The notes: a model not told the origin generated them from the letters alone. A stretch of 64,000 nt of DNA from Lampropedia aestuarii (GCF_004803635.1 NZ_SSWX01000013.1:1-64000), one strand, 5' to 3'. Shown: positions 40,510 through 48,748, numbered from the stretch's first letter. Program-made: numbers and translations.

Positions 40510-41562
40510 TTACTCTGCGGCGAGGTCGGCAGCGGTCGTGAAGGCGTCGGCAAAGAACTGCTCGGGTGGCAAACCTCTTTGCTCTGTGTAGGCTTGGCGA
40601 GCACTGCTGACTACAATTGGCGCGCCGCAGGCATAAACTTCAAACTCGGCCAAAGAGTCAAAATCATCGAGTACGGCTTGGTGAACATAGCCGGTGCGGC
40701 CCTGCCAGCCGTCCTGTTCGGTCGGCTCTGACAGCACAGGGATGAAATGGAATTGGTTGAGCGCTGCCGTGTGCTCGATCAGCCAATCATGCAAGTACAA
40801 ATCTTCACGCCGGCGACCGCCCCAGTAAAAGTGAATAGGGCGCTCAATGCGCTTGTGCATGATGTGCTCGAGCATCGCCTTGACTGGCGCAAAGCCTGTT
40901 CCGGAGGCGAGCAGGATGATTGGCTTGTGCGAGTCTTCACGCAGATAAAAGCTGCCAAACGGGCCCTCGATACGCAAAATTTCCTTGTCTTTCATACCGT
41001 TGAAGACATGGTCGGTAAACAGCCCGCCGGGAAAGTGGCGAATATGCAGCTCCAGGCGTGGCGAAATGGCCTGCTCATGTGGTGCCAAGGCCATCGAGTA
41101 GGCTCTGCGTGAGCCGTCTTTGAGCAAAAACTCCACATACTGGCCGGCATGGTATTCAAAGCGATCCATGGCTGGCAATTGCAGGTTCACTTGCATGACG
41201 TCGTGGCTGACACGCTGCAAGCTGCTCACACGCACCGGCATTTTGCGAATTGGGAAGGAGTCGGCCGAGGTCACTTGGCGTGACTCGATCACGACTGGGC
41301 CAAGGGCTTTGGCCCTGCAAGTGAGAATATACCCCTCGGCCAATTCCTCAGCCGTTAATGCCTTGCTGGCATAAGGCAGCATCTCGGTCTGGCCTTGCAT
41401 TTTTTTGCATTTGCACGAGCCACAAGCACCGTCTTTACAGCCATACGGCAAACCTACGCCTTGGCGAATCGCAGCAGAGAGAATCAGCTCATCCTGGGCA
41501 ATATCAAAGCTGCGCGAGCTGGGCAAAACGGTGACAGTGTGGCGGGGCGGGGCAAAAGACAT
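40510..41562 (-). CDS. 2Fe-2S ferredoxin/FAD/NAD(P)H oxidoreductase
   Basis: 350 residues in three parts. An N-terminal plant-type ferredoxin domain has cysteines in YGCKDGACGSCKC and a fourth in LTCRAKA. An FAD-binding barrel (RRAYSMALAPHE) follows, then an NAD(P)H domain (LLASGTGFAPVKAMLEH, YWGGRRREDLY, VYACGAP). This is the architecture of CDP-6-deoxy-glucoseen reductase-like and oxygenase-reductase proteins. The physiological partner is unknown. It is divergent from the epimerase gene at 41708. Confidence 0.92.
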   Translation of the reverse strand: MSFAPPRHTVTVLPSSRSFDIAQDELILSAAIRQGVGLPYGCKDGACGSCKCKKMQGQTEMLPYASKALTAEELAEGYILTCRAKALGPVVIESRQVTSADSFPIRKMPVRVSSLQRVSHDVMQVNLQLPAMDRFEYHAGQYVEFLLKDGSRRAYSMALAPHEQAISPRLELHIRHFPGGLFTDHVFNGMKDKEILRIEGPFGSFYLREDSHKPIILLASGTGFAPVKAMLEHIMHKRIERPIHFYWGGRRREDLYLHDWLIEHTAALNQFHFIPVLSEPTEQDGWQGRTGYVHQAVLDDFDSLAEFEVYACGAPIVVSSARQAYTEQRGLPPEQFFADAFTTAADLAAE

Positions 41563-41707
41563 TGTGAAAAATCAAGACATTGGGGGTGACCAGGCTTGTG
41601 TACCATGACGGCATTCTTAAAAACGGCGATGCTGCGCCAAGCCGATAGGTCCGATCGTGGTCTGCAGGCTTGGCGCAACATGGGCGTGAAGCACCAGCAA
41701 CCTCAAT

Positions 41708-42787
41708 ATGAATCGAAAGACTGCTATTGTGCCTTTGAACGGCTTGCCCGCACAGCAACACCGAGCCGCGCGCTCGGATGTTCTGGCGTGGTCCTATTTT
41801 TCTCCTGCACGCCAATCACATGGGGCATTGCCGATGCGGTTCAAACGTGAGCGTGTCTTGGTCATTGGTTGTGGTGATGTGGCCATGCGCTTGATCCGGC
41901 AACGCGCGCGCGCTGCAGACGCGAAGGACACGGCCGCTGCTGCAACCAGCACACATCGGATTTGGCGCGCACTGACTTCGCGCCCAGAGCAAGTCGTGCC
42001 ATTGCGTGAGCTGGGCGTGATGGCCTTGGTGGGCAACCTGGATCAGCCCGGTACGCTCAGGCGTTTGGCGGGTTTGGCCACGCGGGTGCTGCATTTGGCG
42101 CCACCAACAACCACTGGTATGGCAGATGGGCGTACTCGGGCCTTGCTGCGCAGCTTGCGCTGTAGCGGCCATGCCGTGCGCAGTTTGGCTTACGTCTCGA
42201 CCACCGGTGTGTATGGCGACTGCCATGGCGCTTGGGTCAGTGAGTCACAGCCAGTGGCGCCAGTCAATGCGCGGGCATTTCGCCGCGTCGATGCTGAGCA
42301 GCAGGTACGTGCGCTGGCGCGGCAAGGCGTGGGCGCTACCGTGTTGCGAGCGCCTGGTATTTACGCGTTTGACCGTCCAAATGGCTCACCCCTTAGCCGT
42401 TTGGAAAAAGGCACACCTGTGCTTGAAGCTGGGGACGATGTGTTTACCAACCACATCCATGCAGAAGATTTGGCACGCGCGTGCTGGCTGGCGCTGTGGC
42501 GTGGCCGGGCTGGGCGCATCTTCAATGCCAATGACGACAGTGCGCTGTTGATGGGGGATTATTTTGACTGCGTCGCCAAGGCCATGCATTGGCCTGCGCC
42601 CCCGCGTATCAGCCGAGCACAGGCGCAGCAAACCATGAGCGCTTTGCAAATGAGTTTTTTGTCAGAGTCGCGTCGCATGTCGAATCAGCGCATCAAACGG
42701 GAGCTGCGGCTGGCATGGCACTATCCAGATGTTGGGGTGGCTGTGGCGCAGTATCTGCAGCTCAAGGGCGCCAATGCCAAACCTTAG
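41708..42787 (+). CDS. NAD(P)-dependent epimerase/dehydratase-like (SDR) protein
   Basis: 359 residues. A Rossmann motif VLVIGCGDVAMRLI lies near residue 48, and STTGVYGDCHG carries the SDR-type Tyr. The downstream body resembles the YeeZ-like extended SDR group. The lead-in of about 42 residues before the fold means ATG 41834 (MRFKRERV) is an alternative start. The substrate is unknown. It converges with the ankyrin gene with 47 bp between. Confidence 0.82.
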   Translation: MNRKTAIVPLNGLPAQQHRAARSDVLAWSYFSPARQSHGALPMRFKRERVLVIGCGDVAMRLIRQRARAADAKDTAAAATSTHRIWRALTSRPEQVVPLRELGVMALVGNLDQPGTLRRLAGLATRVLHLAPPTTTGMADGRTRALLRSLRCSGHAVRSLAYVSTTGVYGDCHGAWVSESQPVAPVNARAFRRVDAEQQVRALARQGVGATVLRAPGIYAFDRPNGSPLSRLEKGTPVLEAGDDVFTNHIHAEDLARACWLALWRGRAGRIFNANDDSALLMGDYFDCVAKAMHWPAPPRISRAQAQQTMSALQMSFLSESRRMSNQRIKRELRLAWHYPDVGVAVAQYLQLKGANAKP

Positions 42788-42834
42788 CGGGTGATTAATT
42801 CGCTAGTGCGCCCATCGGCAAATACCACGCGCAC

Positions 42835-43533
42835 TTATTGTGCGCCTGCCTTGAGCAGCAACTGCACCATTTCTTGCTGATTGCGCAGACGTGCATTGCC
42901 CAGTGGGGTAACTCCTTCGCGATCGGCCAGGTTCTTGTCTGCACCGGCATCAAGCAAGAGTTGGACAATTTGCTGATGGCGCGGTCCGCCATCGCTGAGC
43001 ACAATGGCCTCCATCAGCGCTGTCCAGCCCAGCTTATTGACGTGGTCAACATCGACGCCAGCCTCAATCAGGGTACGCACAGTCTCGACGTGGCCGCGCT
43101 CACTAGCTGGGATCAAGGCGGTGCCGCCATAACGGTTGGTGCTGCGCACATCAGCGCCGTGGCTGAGAGTCAGTTTCAGAATATCCAGGTGGCCACGCGC
43201 ACCCGCATACAGGTAGGGGCTGTCTTGAATGGCGTCTTTGGCATTCACATCTGCACCTGCTTCTATCAAGGCTTGTGCTGCTTGCACGTGGTTTGCCTGC
43301 GTGGCAACCAGCAGCGCCGTACGGCCTTGGCTGTCGCGTGCATCGATGTCTTTAAGGCCCCCAGCCTGCAGCATCACTTGGATCGCTTTGGCATCATTAT
43401 TGGCGGCAGCCTGGTGCAGACCCTGTGCGTTACTTGCATTGCTTGGATTGCCTGGATTGGTGGCGGCTTCGGTTTGTGCAGACACCATGCTGCACATCAG
43501 CAGCCCAAGTCCTAGCGATAAAATTCGTTGCAT
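42835..43533 (-). CDS. Secreted ankyrin-repeat protein
   Basis: 232 residues with a signal peptide (RILSLGLGLLMCSMVSAQ) and five to six ankyrin repeats from about residue 38 to the end (repeating GRTALLVATQANHVQAAQAL, GHLDILKLTL, GHVETVRTLIEAG and similar). Probably periplasmic and protein-binding; related proteins include catalase-associated AnkB. Start ATG 43533 has AAGGAG five nt upstream. The frame runs further upstream only into repeat E. Confidence 0.9.
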   Translation of the reverse strand: MQRILSLGLGLLMCSMVSAQTEAATNPGNPSNASNAQGLHQAAANNDAKAIQVMLQAGGLKDIDARDSQGRTALLVATQANHVQAAQALIEAGADVNAKDAIQDSPYLYAGARGHLDILKLTLSHGADVRSTNRYGGTALIPASERGHVETVRTLIEAGVDVDHVNKLGWTALMEAIVLSDGGPRHQQIVQLLLDAGADKNLADREGVTPLGNARLRNQQEMVQLLLKAGAQ

Positions 43534-43550
43534 AGCATCTCCTTGTTGCA

Positions 43551-43832
43551 TAAGAACCTGTTTGTGATCTTTTTCGCAGGCCGCGTTGAAGCACAAAAGG
43601 CGCAATGCGCGGCAAAAAACGCAGTCGGGCTATCTGCCCGGCGGGGATTTTTTAACAAAGCAGTGTGCCTGTTGGGCACCAACTCCTGACATCCAAAGGA
43701 GCTGCAAGGCACCCAAAAGTCCGTTGCCGCGTTACCGGTTTTTCATTCAAACGTATGAGCGGCAACAGGTGCCTTGCACGGCCTCTTTTGGCGGCTACTG
43801 CCACTGTGCGAAGAAGGTGAACAGGCTATAAG
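43551..43832 (-). repeat. Interspersed cloverleaf repeat, copy E (diverged)
   Basis: About 280 bp, same orientation as copy D, flanked by TAAG on both sides (43551-43554 and 43829-43832). Shared blocks include GAACCTGTTTGTGATC, CGCAGTCGGGCTATCTGCCC, TTTTTTAACAAAGCAGTG and CAAACGTATGAGCGGCAAC. The centre (43685-43720) is diverged. It lies 18 bp upstream of the ankyrin gene start. The outer stem is less perfect than in copies A and D, so this looks like an older copy. Confidence 0.75.
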
Positions 43833-43949
43833 GCGTGTTGTTCAAGTTCAGTGAGACGGCTTAGGGAAGCAATAGTTTCTCCGTAGTAATACTGACGGAC
43901 CAAGCCCCCATGTTGTGGATGCCTGATGCCAATGTGATCCACTTCGGCG

Positions 43950-43981
43950 GGCACGCCAATGTACGCTTTGCTTGGCGTGCC
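43950..43981. repeat. 10-bp inverted repeat after ohr
   Basis: GGCACGCCAA pairs with TTGGCGTGCC across a 12-nt loop, 18 bp past the stop of the Ohr gene. It has no T-run. It may mark the 3' end of that transcript. Confidence 0.45.
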
Positions 43982-43999
43982 GATGGCGCTTGGGATGGC

Positions 44000-44425
44000 T
44001 TAAACGATTTCCAGATCCACTGGGATATTGCCACGCGTAGCGTTGGAGTACGGGCAGACTTGGTGCGCTGCATCAACCAATTGTTGCTTGTCTGCGGCAT
44101 CCAGGCCCGGCAAGGTGATGGCTAATTTGACTGCGATTCCATAAGCTTTGCCGCCCTGTGTGGGGCCCAGTGAAACACTGGAGTCTATCGCCACATCATT
44201 GGGCACCTGGATGCCAATTTTCGGGCCCACGGCTTTTAGCGCACCAATAAAGCATGCGGCGTAGCCGACGGCAAACAATTGCTCCGGATTGGTGCCGGGC
44301 TGGCCAGAGCCGGGCGAGCTCAGCTGCACGTCGAGTGCGCCGTCACTGGTTTTACCTGCGCCATCGCGACCGCCAGTCGTATGCGCTTGTGCTGTGTACA
44401 GTACTTTGTCCAGAGGCGTTGTCAT
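44000..44425 (-). CDS. Organic hydroperoxide resistance protein (Ohr/OsmC family)
   Basis: 141-residue thiol peroxidase. The two redox cysteines are Cys58 in VGYAACFIGAL and a second in AHQVCPYSNATRGN; Arg20 of the catalytic site is present. Ohr proteins reduce organic and fatty-acid hydroperoxides with lipoylated proteins as reductant. No OhrR repressor gene is adjacent. It is the last clear chromosomal gene before the phage island. Confidence 0.92.
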   Translation of the reverse strand: MTTPLDKVLYTAQAHTTGGRDGAGKTSDGALDVQLSSPGSGQPGTNPEQLFAVGYAACFIGALKAVGPKIGIQVPNDVAIDSSVSLGPTQGGKAYGIAVKLAITLPGLDAADKQQLVDAAHQVCPYSNATRGNIPVDLEIV

Positions 44426-45117
44426 GGTCTTCCTTTACTCAAGGGTTAGAGGGGCAAGTCCATAGCGTAGTCGCAATGCGAAGGCCCGGCAAAGGCTGTG
44501 GTTTTGAGGGGGCGTGTTATGAGGGGGCGCTATTTCGATGCCGACATGCCGAGTCGTTTCCATCGCCAGCAGGGGCAGTCCTGCTCAGACGCCATCATGG
44601 CGTGCGCGTTGCTCCACGCGGTACGGGCCCTTGCTTGCTTTGCATTGGCGAGGGCGCTGTCCATATTGCCGGCGATCAGCGCAGCCACTGCCAAGCGCAA
44701 TCGGTCTGCGCAATCGACTCTACAAATTCTGCCTTTGCCTTTGCCTTTGCCTTTGCCTTTGCCTTTGCCTTTGCCTTTGCCTCTTCGAGGAACACTTGGT
44801 TGTGCAGCGGATGGCGCAGCACGCGCGCTGTGCGTGCCTGGCTATGGGCTTCGTAAACCTCTTGCCCATCGGTTCGGCGTTGTGCCATTTCATAGGCATA
44901 GACGCGCTAGTGCGCGTTGGCATGCCTGTTTCCCTATAAGTCCCTCTAGGGAAACAGGGCGCACGCTGGATACGACTGATACAACGTCAAAATATATCGA
45001 ATAGATGTAATTTTAGACTAAATCGATAGATTATGCTGAGCAATTGATGGGGTTATTCGCTATTTTCGCTAATAAATGGCCTGAATGAATGGTCTGGCAA
45101 ACGCGTGCTTGTCGTGC
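44426..45117. other. Gene-poor 692-bp stretch at left edge of phage island
   Basis: No convincing intact gene. A minus-strand frame (44676-44888, 70 codons) runs through the hexamer repeat as (Ala-Lys)n. A different minus-strand frame continues as an Ala-rich, protein-like stretch (DRLRLAVAALIAG, ALANAKQARARTAWSNAHAM) down to about 44530, which may be one frameshifted gene. An inverted repeat CTGTTTCCCT/AGGGAAACAG (44926-44957) and TATCGA motifs (44994-45030) lie further right. No integrase or attachment site was recognised. Confidence 0.55.
44731..44782 (+). repeat. (GCCTTT)n hexanucleotide microsatellite
   Basis: Eight perfect GCCTTT units plus a partial ninth. The unit is a multiple of three, so length changes would not shift a frame. 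On the minus strand it would code alternating Ala-Lys in the small 44676-44888 frame. Confidence 0.95.
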
Positions 45118-45894
45118 TTACAGGCCGCCTGGGCCGCTTTGGTCGCGTACCCGTCCAATCAGGGTGATGTGCTCTGCGACTTGGCTCGGAGTGAGTTCTT
45201 CGTCCTTGTAGGCTGGGTTGGCGCTGTGCAGTCTGAGTATGCCGGTGACTGGGGAGTAGAACAGGTGTTTGATGCGTAATTCGTTGCCATAGCGGATTGC
45301 GTACACCTTGCCATCAATGATCTGCTCCAGCTGGTTTTCTTGCGTGTTAACCAGGACGGAGTTGCCTTCAGGCAAGACAGGCTCCATCGACACACCCGCG
45401 ACCTTGAAGCGCAGCAAATACTTGGGGTTCAGGCCCAATCGCTGCAGCCACGACAGCCTGAATGTGGCTGGCTCACGTAATTCCTCCACTTCGTAGCTAA
45501 TCGCTGACCTTCCATTTCCGCCGTGTACCTTGATGTTGTGTTCTGGGATATGGATAAAGCCATCCGGTAACTCGTCTTCTGGGTGAATCCCAATGATTTG
45601 GTACTCGACATCATTGTCTTTGCCAACGCCGCCCAAGTAGGTTGGCAAGGGCTGTTCATTGTCAAACCAGCCACGCCCAAGCTGCCATGCTTCTTCTAGC
45701 GCGGCGGCCGAACTATCGCCCAAGGCCTTGGGGCTTCTGCTGCCATCTTTTTTGGGCGGCAGCAGGGTGCCGGCCATCACCTGCGAGAGAGATTGCCAGT
45801 TCAGGGATGCAGGTTCTGCGGCCTTTTGGGCGCCGCCCACGGCATCGCACAGCAGGGAGAGCTTGCGCTTTCTGCGCTCAGATGATGTTTCCAT
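45118..45894 (-). CDS. Phage repressor with S24 (LexA/CI-like) peptidase domain
   Basis: 258 residues. The C-terminal S24 domain has the catalytic Ser169 in VAGVSMEPVLPEG and Lys209 in ELRIKHL. The N-terminal 70 residues should bind DNA, but no classic helix-turn-helix signature is obvious (SLLCDAVGGAQKAAEPASLNWQ). No clear Ala-Gly cleavage site was seen in the linker. It is divergent from the Cro-like gene over an 80-bp operator region. It probably maintains repression of the island and responds to SOS. Confidence 0.9.
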   Translation of the reverse strand: METSSERRKRKLSLLCDAVGGAQKAAEPASLNWQSLSQVMAGTLLPPKKDGSRSPKALGDSSAAALEEAWQLGRGWFDNEQPLPTYLGGVGKDNDVEYQIIGIHPEDELPDGFIHIPEHNIKVHGGNGRSAISYEVEELREPATFRLSWLQRLGLNPKYLLRFKVAGVSMEPVLPEGNSVLVNTQENQLEQIIDGKVYAIRYGNELRIKHLFYSPVTGILRLHSANPAYKDEELTPSQVAEHITLIGRVRDQSGPGGL

Positions 45895-45918
45895 GTCGCT
45901 AATCTATCAAATGAATAT

Positions 45919-45968
45919 TATCGAATTATATCGAATTGATTGTTTTTATTGTATCGATGCGATATAGT
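45919..45968. promoter_or_regulatory. Operator and divergent promoters between repressor and cro
   Basis: TATCGAATT occurs twice, 10 bp apart (45919-45927 and 45929-45937), and the palindrome TATCGATGCGATA lies at 45952-45964. On the minus strand TATAAT (45925-45930) is a perfect -10 for the repressor. On the plus strand TTGTTT (45940-45945), a 17-bp spacer and TATAGT (45963-45968) form the rightward promoter. Its start would fall at about 45975, the A of the Cro ATG, so that message may be leaderless. Further TATCGA/TCGATA motifs lie on the far side of the repressor gene (44994-45030). Confidence 0.65.
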
Positions 45969-45974
45969 CGCTAC

Positions 45975-46199
45975 ATGAACACTCCAAACTACACCCTAAG
46001 TCAGCGCCTGGCCATCGCGGCCAAGCTGGGCGTTGACGAGCAATGCCTGTACCAACTTGGCCGCGGTTTGAGGCAGGTTTGCCTGGCTTTGGCTCGGCAA
46101 ATCCATGCGCCTGATGCGTGCATGGCGCTGCAGTGGCGCATGCCTGATGACTGGCAAAAGAATTGGCCAGAGCTGCACAAGGAGGCTGTTAATGGCTGA
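45975..46199 (+). CDS. Cro-like / YdaS-type helix-turn-helix protein
   Basis: 74 residues, MNTPNYTLSQRLAIAAKLGVDEQCLYQLGRG, with a helix-turn-helix pattern like the YdaS/Cro repressors found divergent from S24 repressors. The ATG coincides with the predicted transcript start and has no Shine-Dalgarno. It overlaps the next gene by eight bases. It opens the early operon of the island. Confidence 0.75.
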   Translation: MNTPNYTLSQRLAIAAKLGVDEQCLYQLGRGLRQVCLALARQIHAPDACMALQWRMPDDWQKNWPELHKEAVNG

Positions 46200-46530
46200 G
46201 CCAATACGCAAATTGGAGCACATCGCATATAGACCGCTTGCAGCCACTCAGGCTTGCGCTGGTGGTCACAAAGCGGTGATGCCTACTTTCAGCGAGCAAG
46301 CCTATGCGTTTGTGGTTGAGTACATCAAAGTTCACGGCCCTATCAGTGGCGAGCTGGTTACCAATGCAGCCAAGCAGGCCGGCATTCGGCCAAGTGATGA
46401 CCGTGCATTTGGGCCCATTTATGCACGTGCGCTGCGTGAGGGGCTGGTGCAAGTCATTGGCACAACGATTCGCACCAAAGGCCATGGCACTGGCGGTGCA
46501 CGGGTTTATGTGGCAGGAGGACTGGCATGA
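46192..46530 (+). CDS. Phage winged-helix-like protein, function unknown
   Basis: 112 residues. The central part (FSEQAYAFVVEYIKVHGPISGELVTNAAKQAGIRPSDDRAFG) looks like a winged-helix DNA-binding unit. The C-terminus GHGTGGARVYVAGG resembles the end of phage replication accessory proteins. AAGGAG lies seven nt before the ATG. It overlaps cro upstream and the DUF1376 gene downstream (ATGA), so it is translationally coupled. Confidence 0.65.
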   Translation: MAEPIRKLEHIAYRPLAATQACAGGHKAVMPTFSEQAYAFVVEYIKVHGPISGELVTNAAKQAGIRPSDDRAFGPIYARALREGLVQVIGTTIRTKGHGTGGARVYVAGGLA

Positions 46531-47288
46531 ATTACTACCCGTTTCACATTGGTGACTACATCACACACACAGCGCACCTCTCGCCGCTGGAGGACATTGC
46601 TTACCGCAGGCTGCTGGATTTGTATTACCAGACGGAGGGTGCACTGACTGGCGATGTGCAGCGCCTGAGCCGACTCATTCGCATGCGTGAGCATGAGCAG
46701 GAAGTGGCCCATGTGCTCGATGAGTTTTTCACCTGCCGCGATGAGCGCTGGTTTCACGCCCGTTGTGATGCCGAGTTGATGCGCATGACAGACAAGCAAG
46801 CCAAGGCCAGAGCGTCCGCTGAAGCGTCAGTGAATGCGCGCAAAGTCCGAGCCAAGCAAATGCTTGGCACAGCGCCAGCAGTGGCTGAGCGACCGCTGAA
46901 CGCTCGCTCAACGCAGGCTGTGCTACCAACACCAACACCATCTATACCAAGACCATCACCCATAGAGACTGCTGCGTCTGAAGCTCCCTCTGCCAGCAGT
47001 GCAGGGCGGGCCAGTAAAGCCATGCGCGATGCCGGCTTGCACGATGCCAACCCAGCACATCCTCTGCTGGGCCAATTGTTGGCCGAGGGGGCCACACTGC
47101 AGGAGTTGGCCTATGCGGCCGAGGAGTCAGTGCGCAGAGGCAAAGGCTTTGCGTATGCCTTGACGATGGCTGCTGGGCGACGCCGAGAGGCGGTCAAACG
47201 CACTGCTGGCGGGGCGCAGCCCATCCGCAGGCCGCAAGTGGACAACTTCGATGCCAAAGACTATGGCGAGCGGGTGACACTGGTATGA
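46527..47288 (+). CDS. DUF1376 (YdaU-like) phage replication protein
   Basis: 253 residues starting MNYYPFHIGDYITHTAHLSPLEDIAYRRLLDLYYQ, the diagnostic DUF1376 domain (1-95). A Pro/Ser-rich linker and a second helical region follow. Members lie beside DnaC-type loaders in lambdoid and related prophages and are thought to act in replication initiation. It overlaps the following dnaC-like gene by four bases. Confidence 0.88.
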   Translation: MNYYPFHIGDYITHTAHLSPLEDIAYRRLLDLYYQTEGALTGDVQRLSRLIRMREHEQEVAHVLDEFFTCRDERWFHARCDAELMRMTDKQAKARASAEASVNARKVRAKQMLGTAPAVAERPLNARSTQAVLPTPTPSIPRPSPIETAASEAPSASSAGRASKAMRDAGLHDANPAHPLLGQLLAEGATLQELAYAAEESVRRGKGFAYALTMAAGRRREAVKRTAGGAQPIRRPQVDNFDAKDYGERVTLV

Positions 47289-48058
47289 GTTTTGATCTGC
47301 AAATCCACCAACCGCCACGCGAGCGTGCAGCGCATTGCGCTACGCACGGTCCCTACACCAGCAAGTGCTATTTGCGCAATATTTGGCTGGGTTGCAGTGC
47401 TTGCATCCAGCAAAAACAAGCCGCAGAAATGGCTGAGCAAGTGAGGCAGCAAGAGCGCATGTGCTTGCAGGAATGGCGCAGCAAATTGGAGCGCGCCGCG
47501 ATACCGCCACGCTTCCAGGACCGCAGCTTGGATAACTTCACAGCCACCACGCCGGCGCAACAAGCTGCGCTGCAATTTGCCACCGAATACGCGAAGAACT
47601 TTGTCCAGGTGCGCTCTACAGGGCGATGTGCCTTGTTTCTGGGCAAACCGGGCACAGGCAAAACGCATCTTGCAACTGCCATTGGCTTGCATGCCATGCA
47701 CAAACACCATGCCAAAGTGGTGTTCACCACCGTGCTGCGCGCAGTGCGCATGGTCAAGGACTCATGGGGTAGAGGCGCTCGCATCTCAGAGTCGCAAGCG
47801 ATTGCCACGATGGTCGCACCGGATCTGCTGATTCTGGATGAAGTTGGTGTGCAGTTTGGCTCTGAGTTTGAGAAGCACATCTTGTTTGATGTGCTCAATG
47901 AGCGCTATGAGCTACGCAGGCCCACTCTTTTGTTGTCCAACCTGACGCTGGCTGAAGTGCGTGCCTTTGTGGGCGAGCGCGTGATGGACCGCATCAGCGA
48001 GGACGGCGGCGCAGTCGTGCCTTTTACTTGGGACAGCTATCGCCGGCCTGCGGCGTGA
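47285..48058 (+). CDS. DnaC/IstB-like ATPase (replicative helicase loader)
   Basis: 257 residues. An N-terminal Cys-rich element (YLRNIWLGCSACIQQKQ) is followed by the AAA+ core. Walker A is LGKPGTGKTHLA (near residue 120), Walker B is LLILDEVGV, and an arginine-finger region lies near the end (ERVMDRISEDGG). It likely loads the host DnaB helicase at the phage origin. It overlaps the next small ORF by one base. Confidence 0.9.
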   Translation: MSFDLQIHQPPRERAAHCATHGPYTSKCYLRNIWLGCSACIQQKQAAEMAEQVRQQERMCLQEWRSKLERAAIPPRFQDRSLDNFTATTPAQQAALQFATEYAKNFVQVRSTGRCALFLGKPGTGKTHLATAIGLHAMHKHHAKVVFTTVLRAVRMVKDSWGRGARISESQAIATMVAPDLLILDEVGVQFGSEFEKHILFDVLNERYELRRPTLLLSNLTLAEVRAFVGERVMDRISEDGGAVVPFTWDSYRRPAA

Positions 48059-48183
48059 TGCAGCAATACGCAAACAAACGTTGGCACGAACTCATTGCCA
48101 ATCCCCACTTCATCCGAGTCGATGGCCGCACGGGCCTGTCGATCACCCCTCTTCATTACGCCAATTTGCAGGCAAGACCATGA
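48058..48183 (+). CDS. 41-residue phage ORF, function unknown
   Basis: A 41-residue frame (MQQYANKRWHELIANPHFIR...) whose ATG shares a base with the dnaC-like stop and whose TGA overlaps the Q-like start. The perfect interlocking with both neighbours suggests it is translated or serves to couple translation. No known domain was recognised. Confidence 0.5.
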   Translation: MQQYANKRWHELIANPHFIRVDGRTGLSITPLHYANLQARP

Positions 48184-48563
48184 TCAAATCTGACCAAAAC
48201 ATCAAAACATTGCTCGACCAGTGGGGCCGCTGGAAGGTGCGTGAGAATAGCCTGGCCCTTGGCTACCCCTCGATTGCCGCATTTGCCAGATTGCGCGTAG
48301 ACGGTGCCCGCTCCTCTGGCAATGAGCTGCTGGTGGACGATGACTTGCAGCGCGTCAATGGCATCATCCACCAACTGCGGCCTTCGCTCAAAAGGCTGCT
48401 GGCCTGCCACTACATCTGCGCAGGCTACGTCAAGGACAAGCCCGCCAAGCTGGGATTAACGCGCGATGCATACTACCGCTTGCTTCAAACCGCGATCGAG
48501 CAAACTGCCCATGAAATGGGCGGCAAGTACCAGATGGAGTTTGAAGAGGCCGCGCGCGGCTAA
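48180..48563 (+). CDS. Phage late antitermination protein, Q-like
   Basis: 127 residues. The pattern LLDQWGRWKVRENSLALGYPS...HYICAGYVKDKPAKLGLTRDAYYRLL matches the small Q-type antiterminators that end the early operon of many prophages: a DNA-binding region followed by a conserved tyrosine-rich helix. Its position just before a strong promoter and a close terminator (48651-48745) is exactly where a Q target should be. It probably licenses transcription of the tail and lysis genes. Confidence 0.78.
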   Translation: MIKSDQNIKTLLDQWGRWKVRENSLALGYPSIAAFARLRVDGARSSGNELLVDDDLQRVNGIIHQLRPSLKRLLACHYICAGYVKDKPAKLGLTRDAYYRLLQTAIEQTAHEMGGKYQMEFEEAARG

Positions 48564-48581
48564 TCTATGAGCAGGGCGCCA

Positions 48582-48613
48582 GCGGTGCATGTACCCATCC
48601 GTGGATGCACCGC
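48582..48613. repeat. 9-bp stem hairpin after Q-like gene
   Basis: GCGGTGCAT pairs with ATGCACCGC across 14 nt. It lies 19 bp past the Q-like stop; a T-run appears about 10 nt later. It may be an imperfect end to the early transcript or part of the Q loading site. Confidence 0.5.
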
Positions 48614-48650
48614 CTTCAAAACTGTTTTTTAAAATGGATGAAAAAAAGCC

Positions 48651-48679
48651 TTGACGGCTAGTCGCAACTAAAGTACATT
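48651..48679 (+). promoter_or_regulatory. Late promoter (pR'-like)
   Basis: TTGACG (48651-48656), 17-bp spacer, TACATT (48674-48679): a strong sigma70 promoter with a predicted start near 48686. A complete intrinsic terminator begins 30 bp downstream, the arrangement of lambdoid pR'-tR' where Q modifies polymerase. It is the only strong promoter seen ahead of the tail genes. Confidence 0.8.
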
Positions 48680-48715
48680 GGAGGTGTTAATGCAGTACAA
48701 CTGCGTAAAAAATTC

Positions 48716-48748
48716 AAAGCCCCAGCCTCAACAGCTGGGGCTTTTGCT
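48716..48748 (+). terminator. Terminator tR'-like, immediately after late promoter
   Basis: An 11-bp perfect stem AAAGCCCCAGC/GCTGGGGCTTT with a 7-nt loop, ending in TTTT. It should stop basal late transcription within about 60 nt. Confidence 0.88.

Noticed and set aside
44920-44960. Possible phage attachment site around the inverted repeat CTGTTTCCCT/AGGGAAACAG
   Set aside because: No matching direct repeat was found near the right end of the island (59153-59240), and there is no integrase gene, so the boundary cannot be called an att site.
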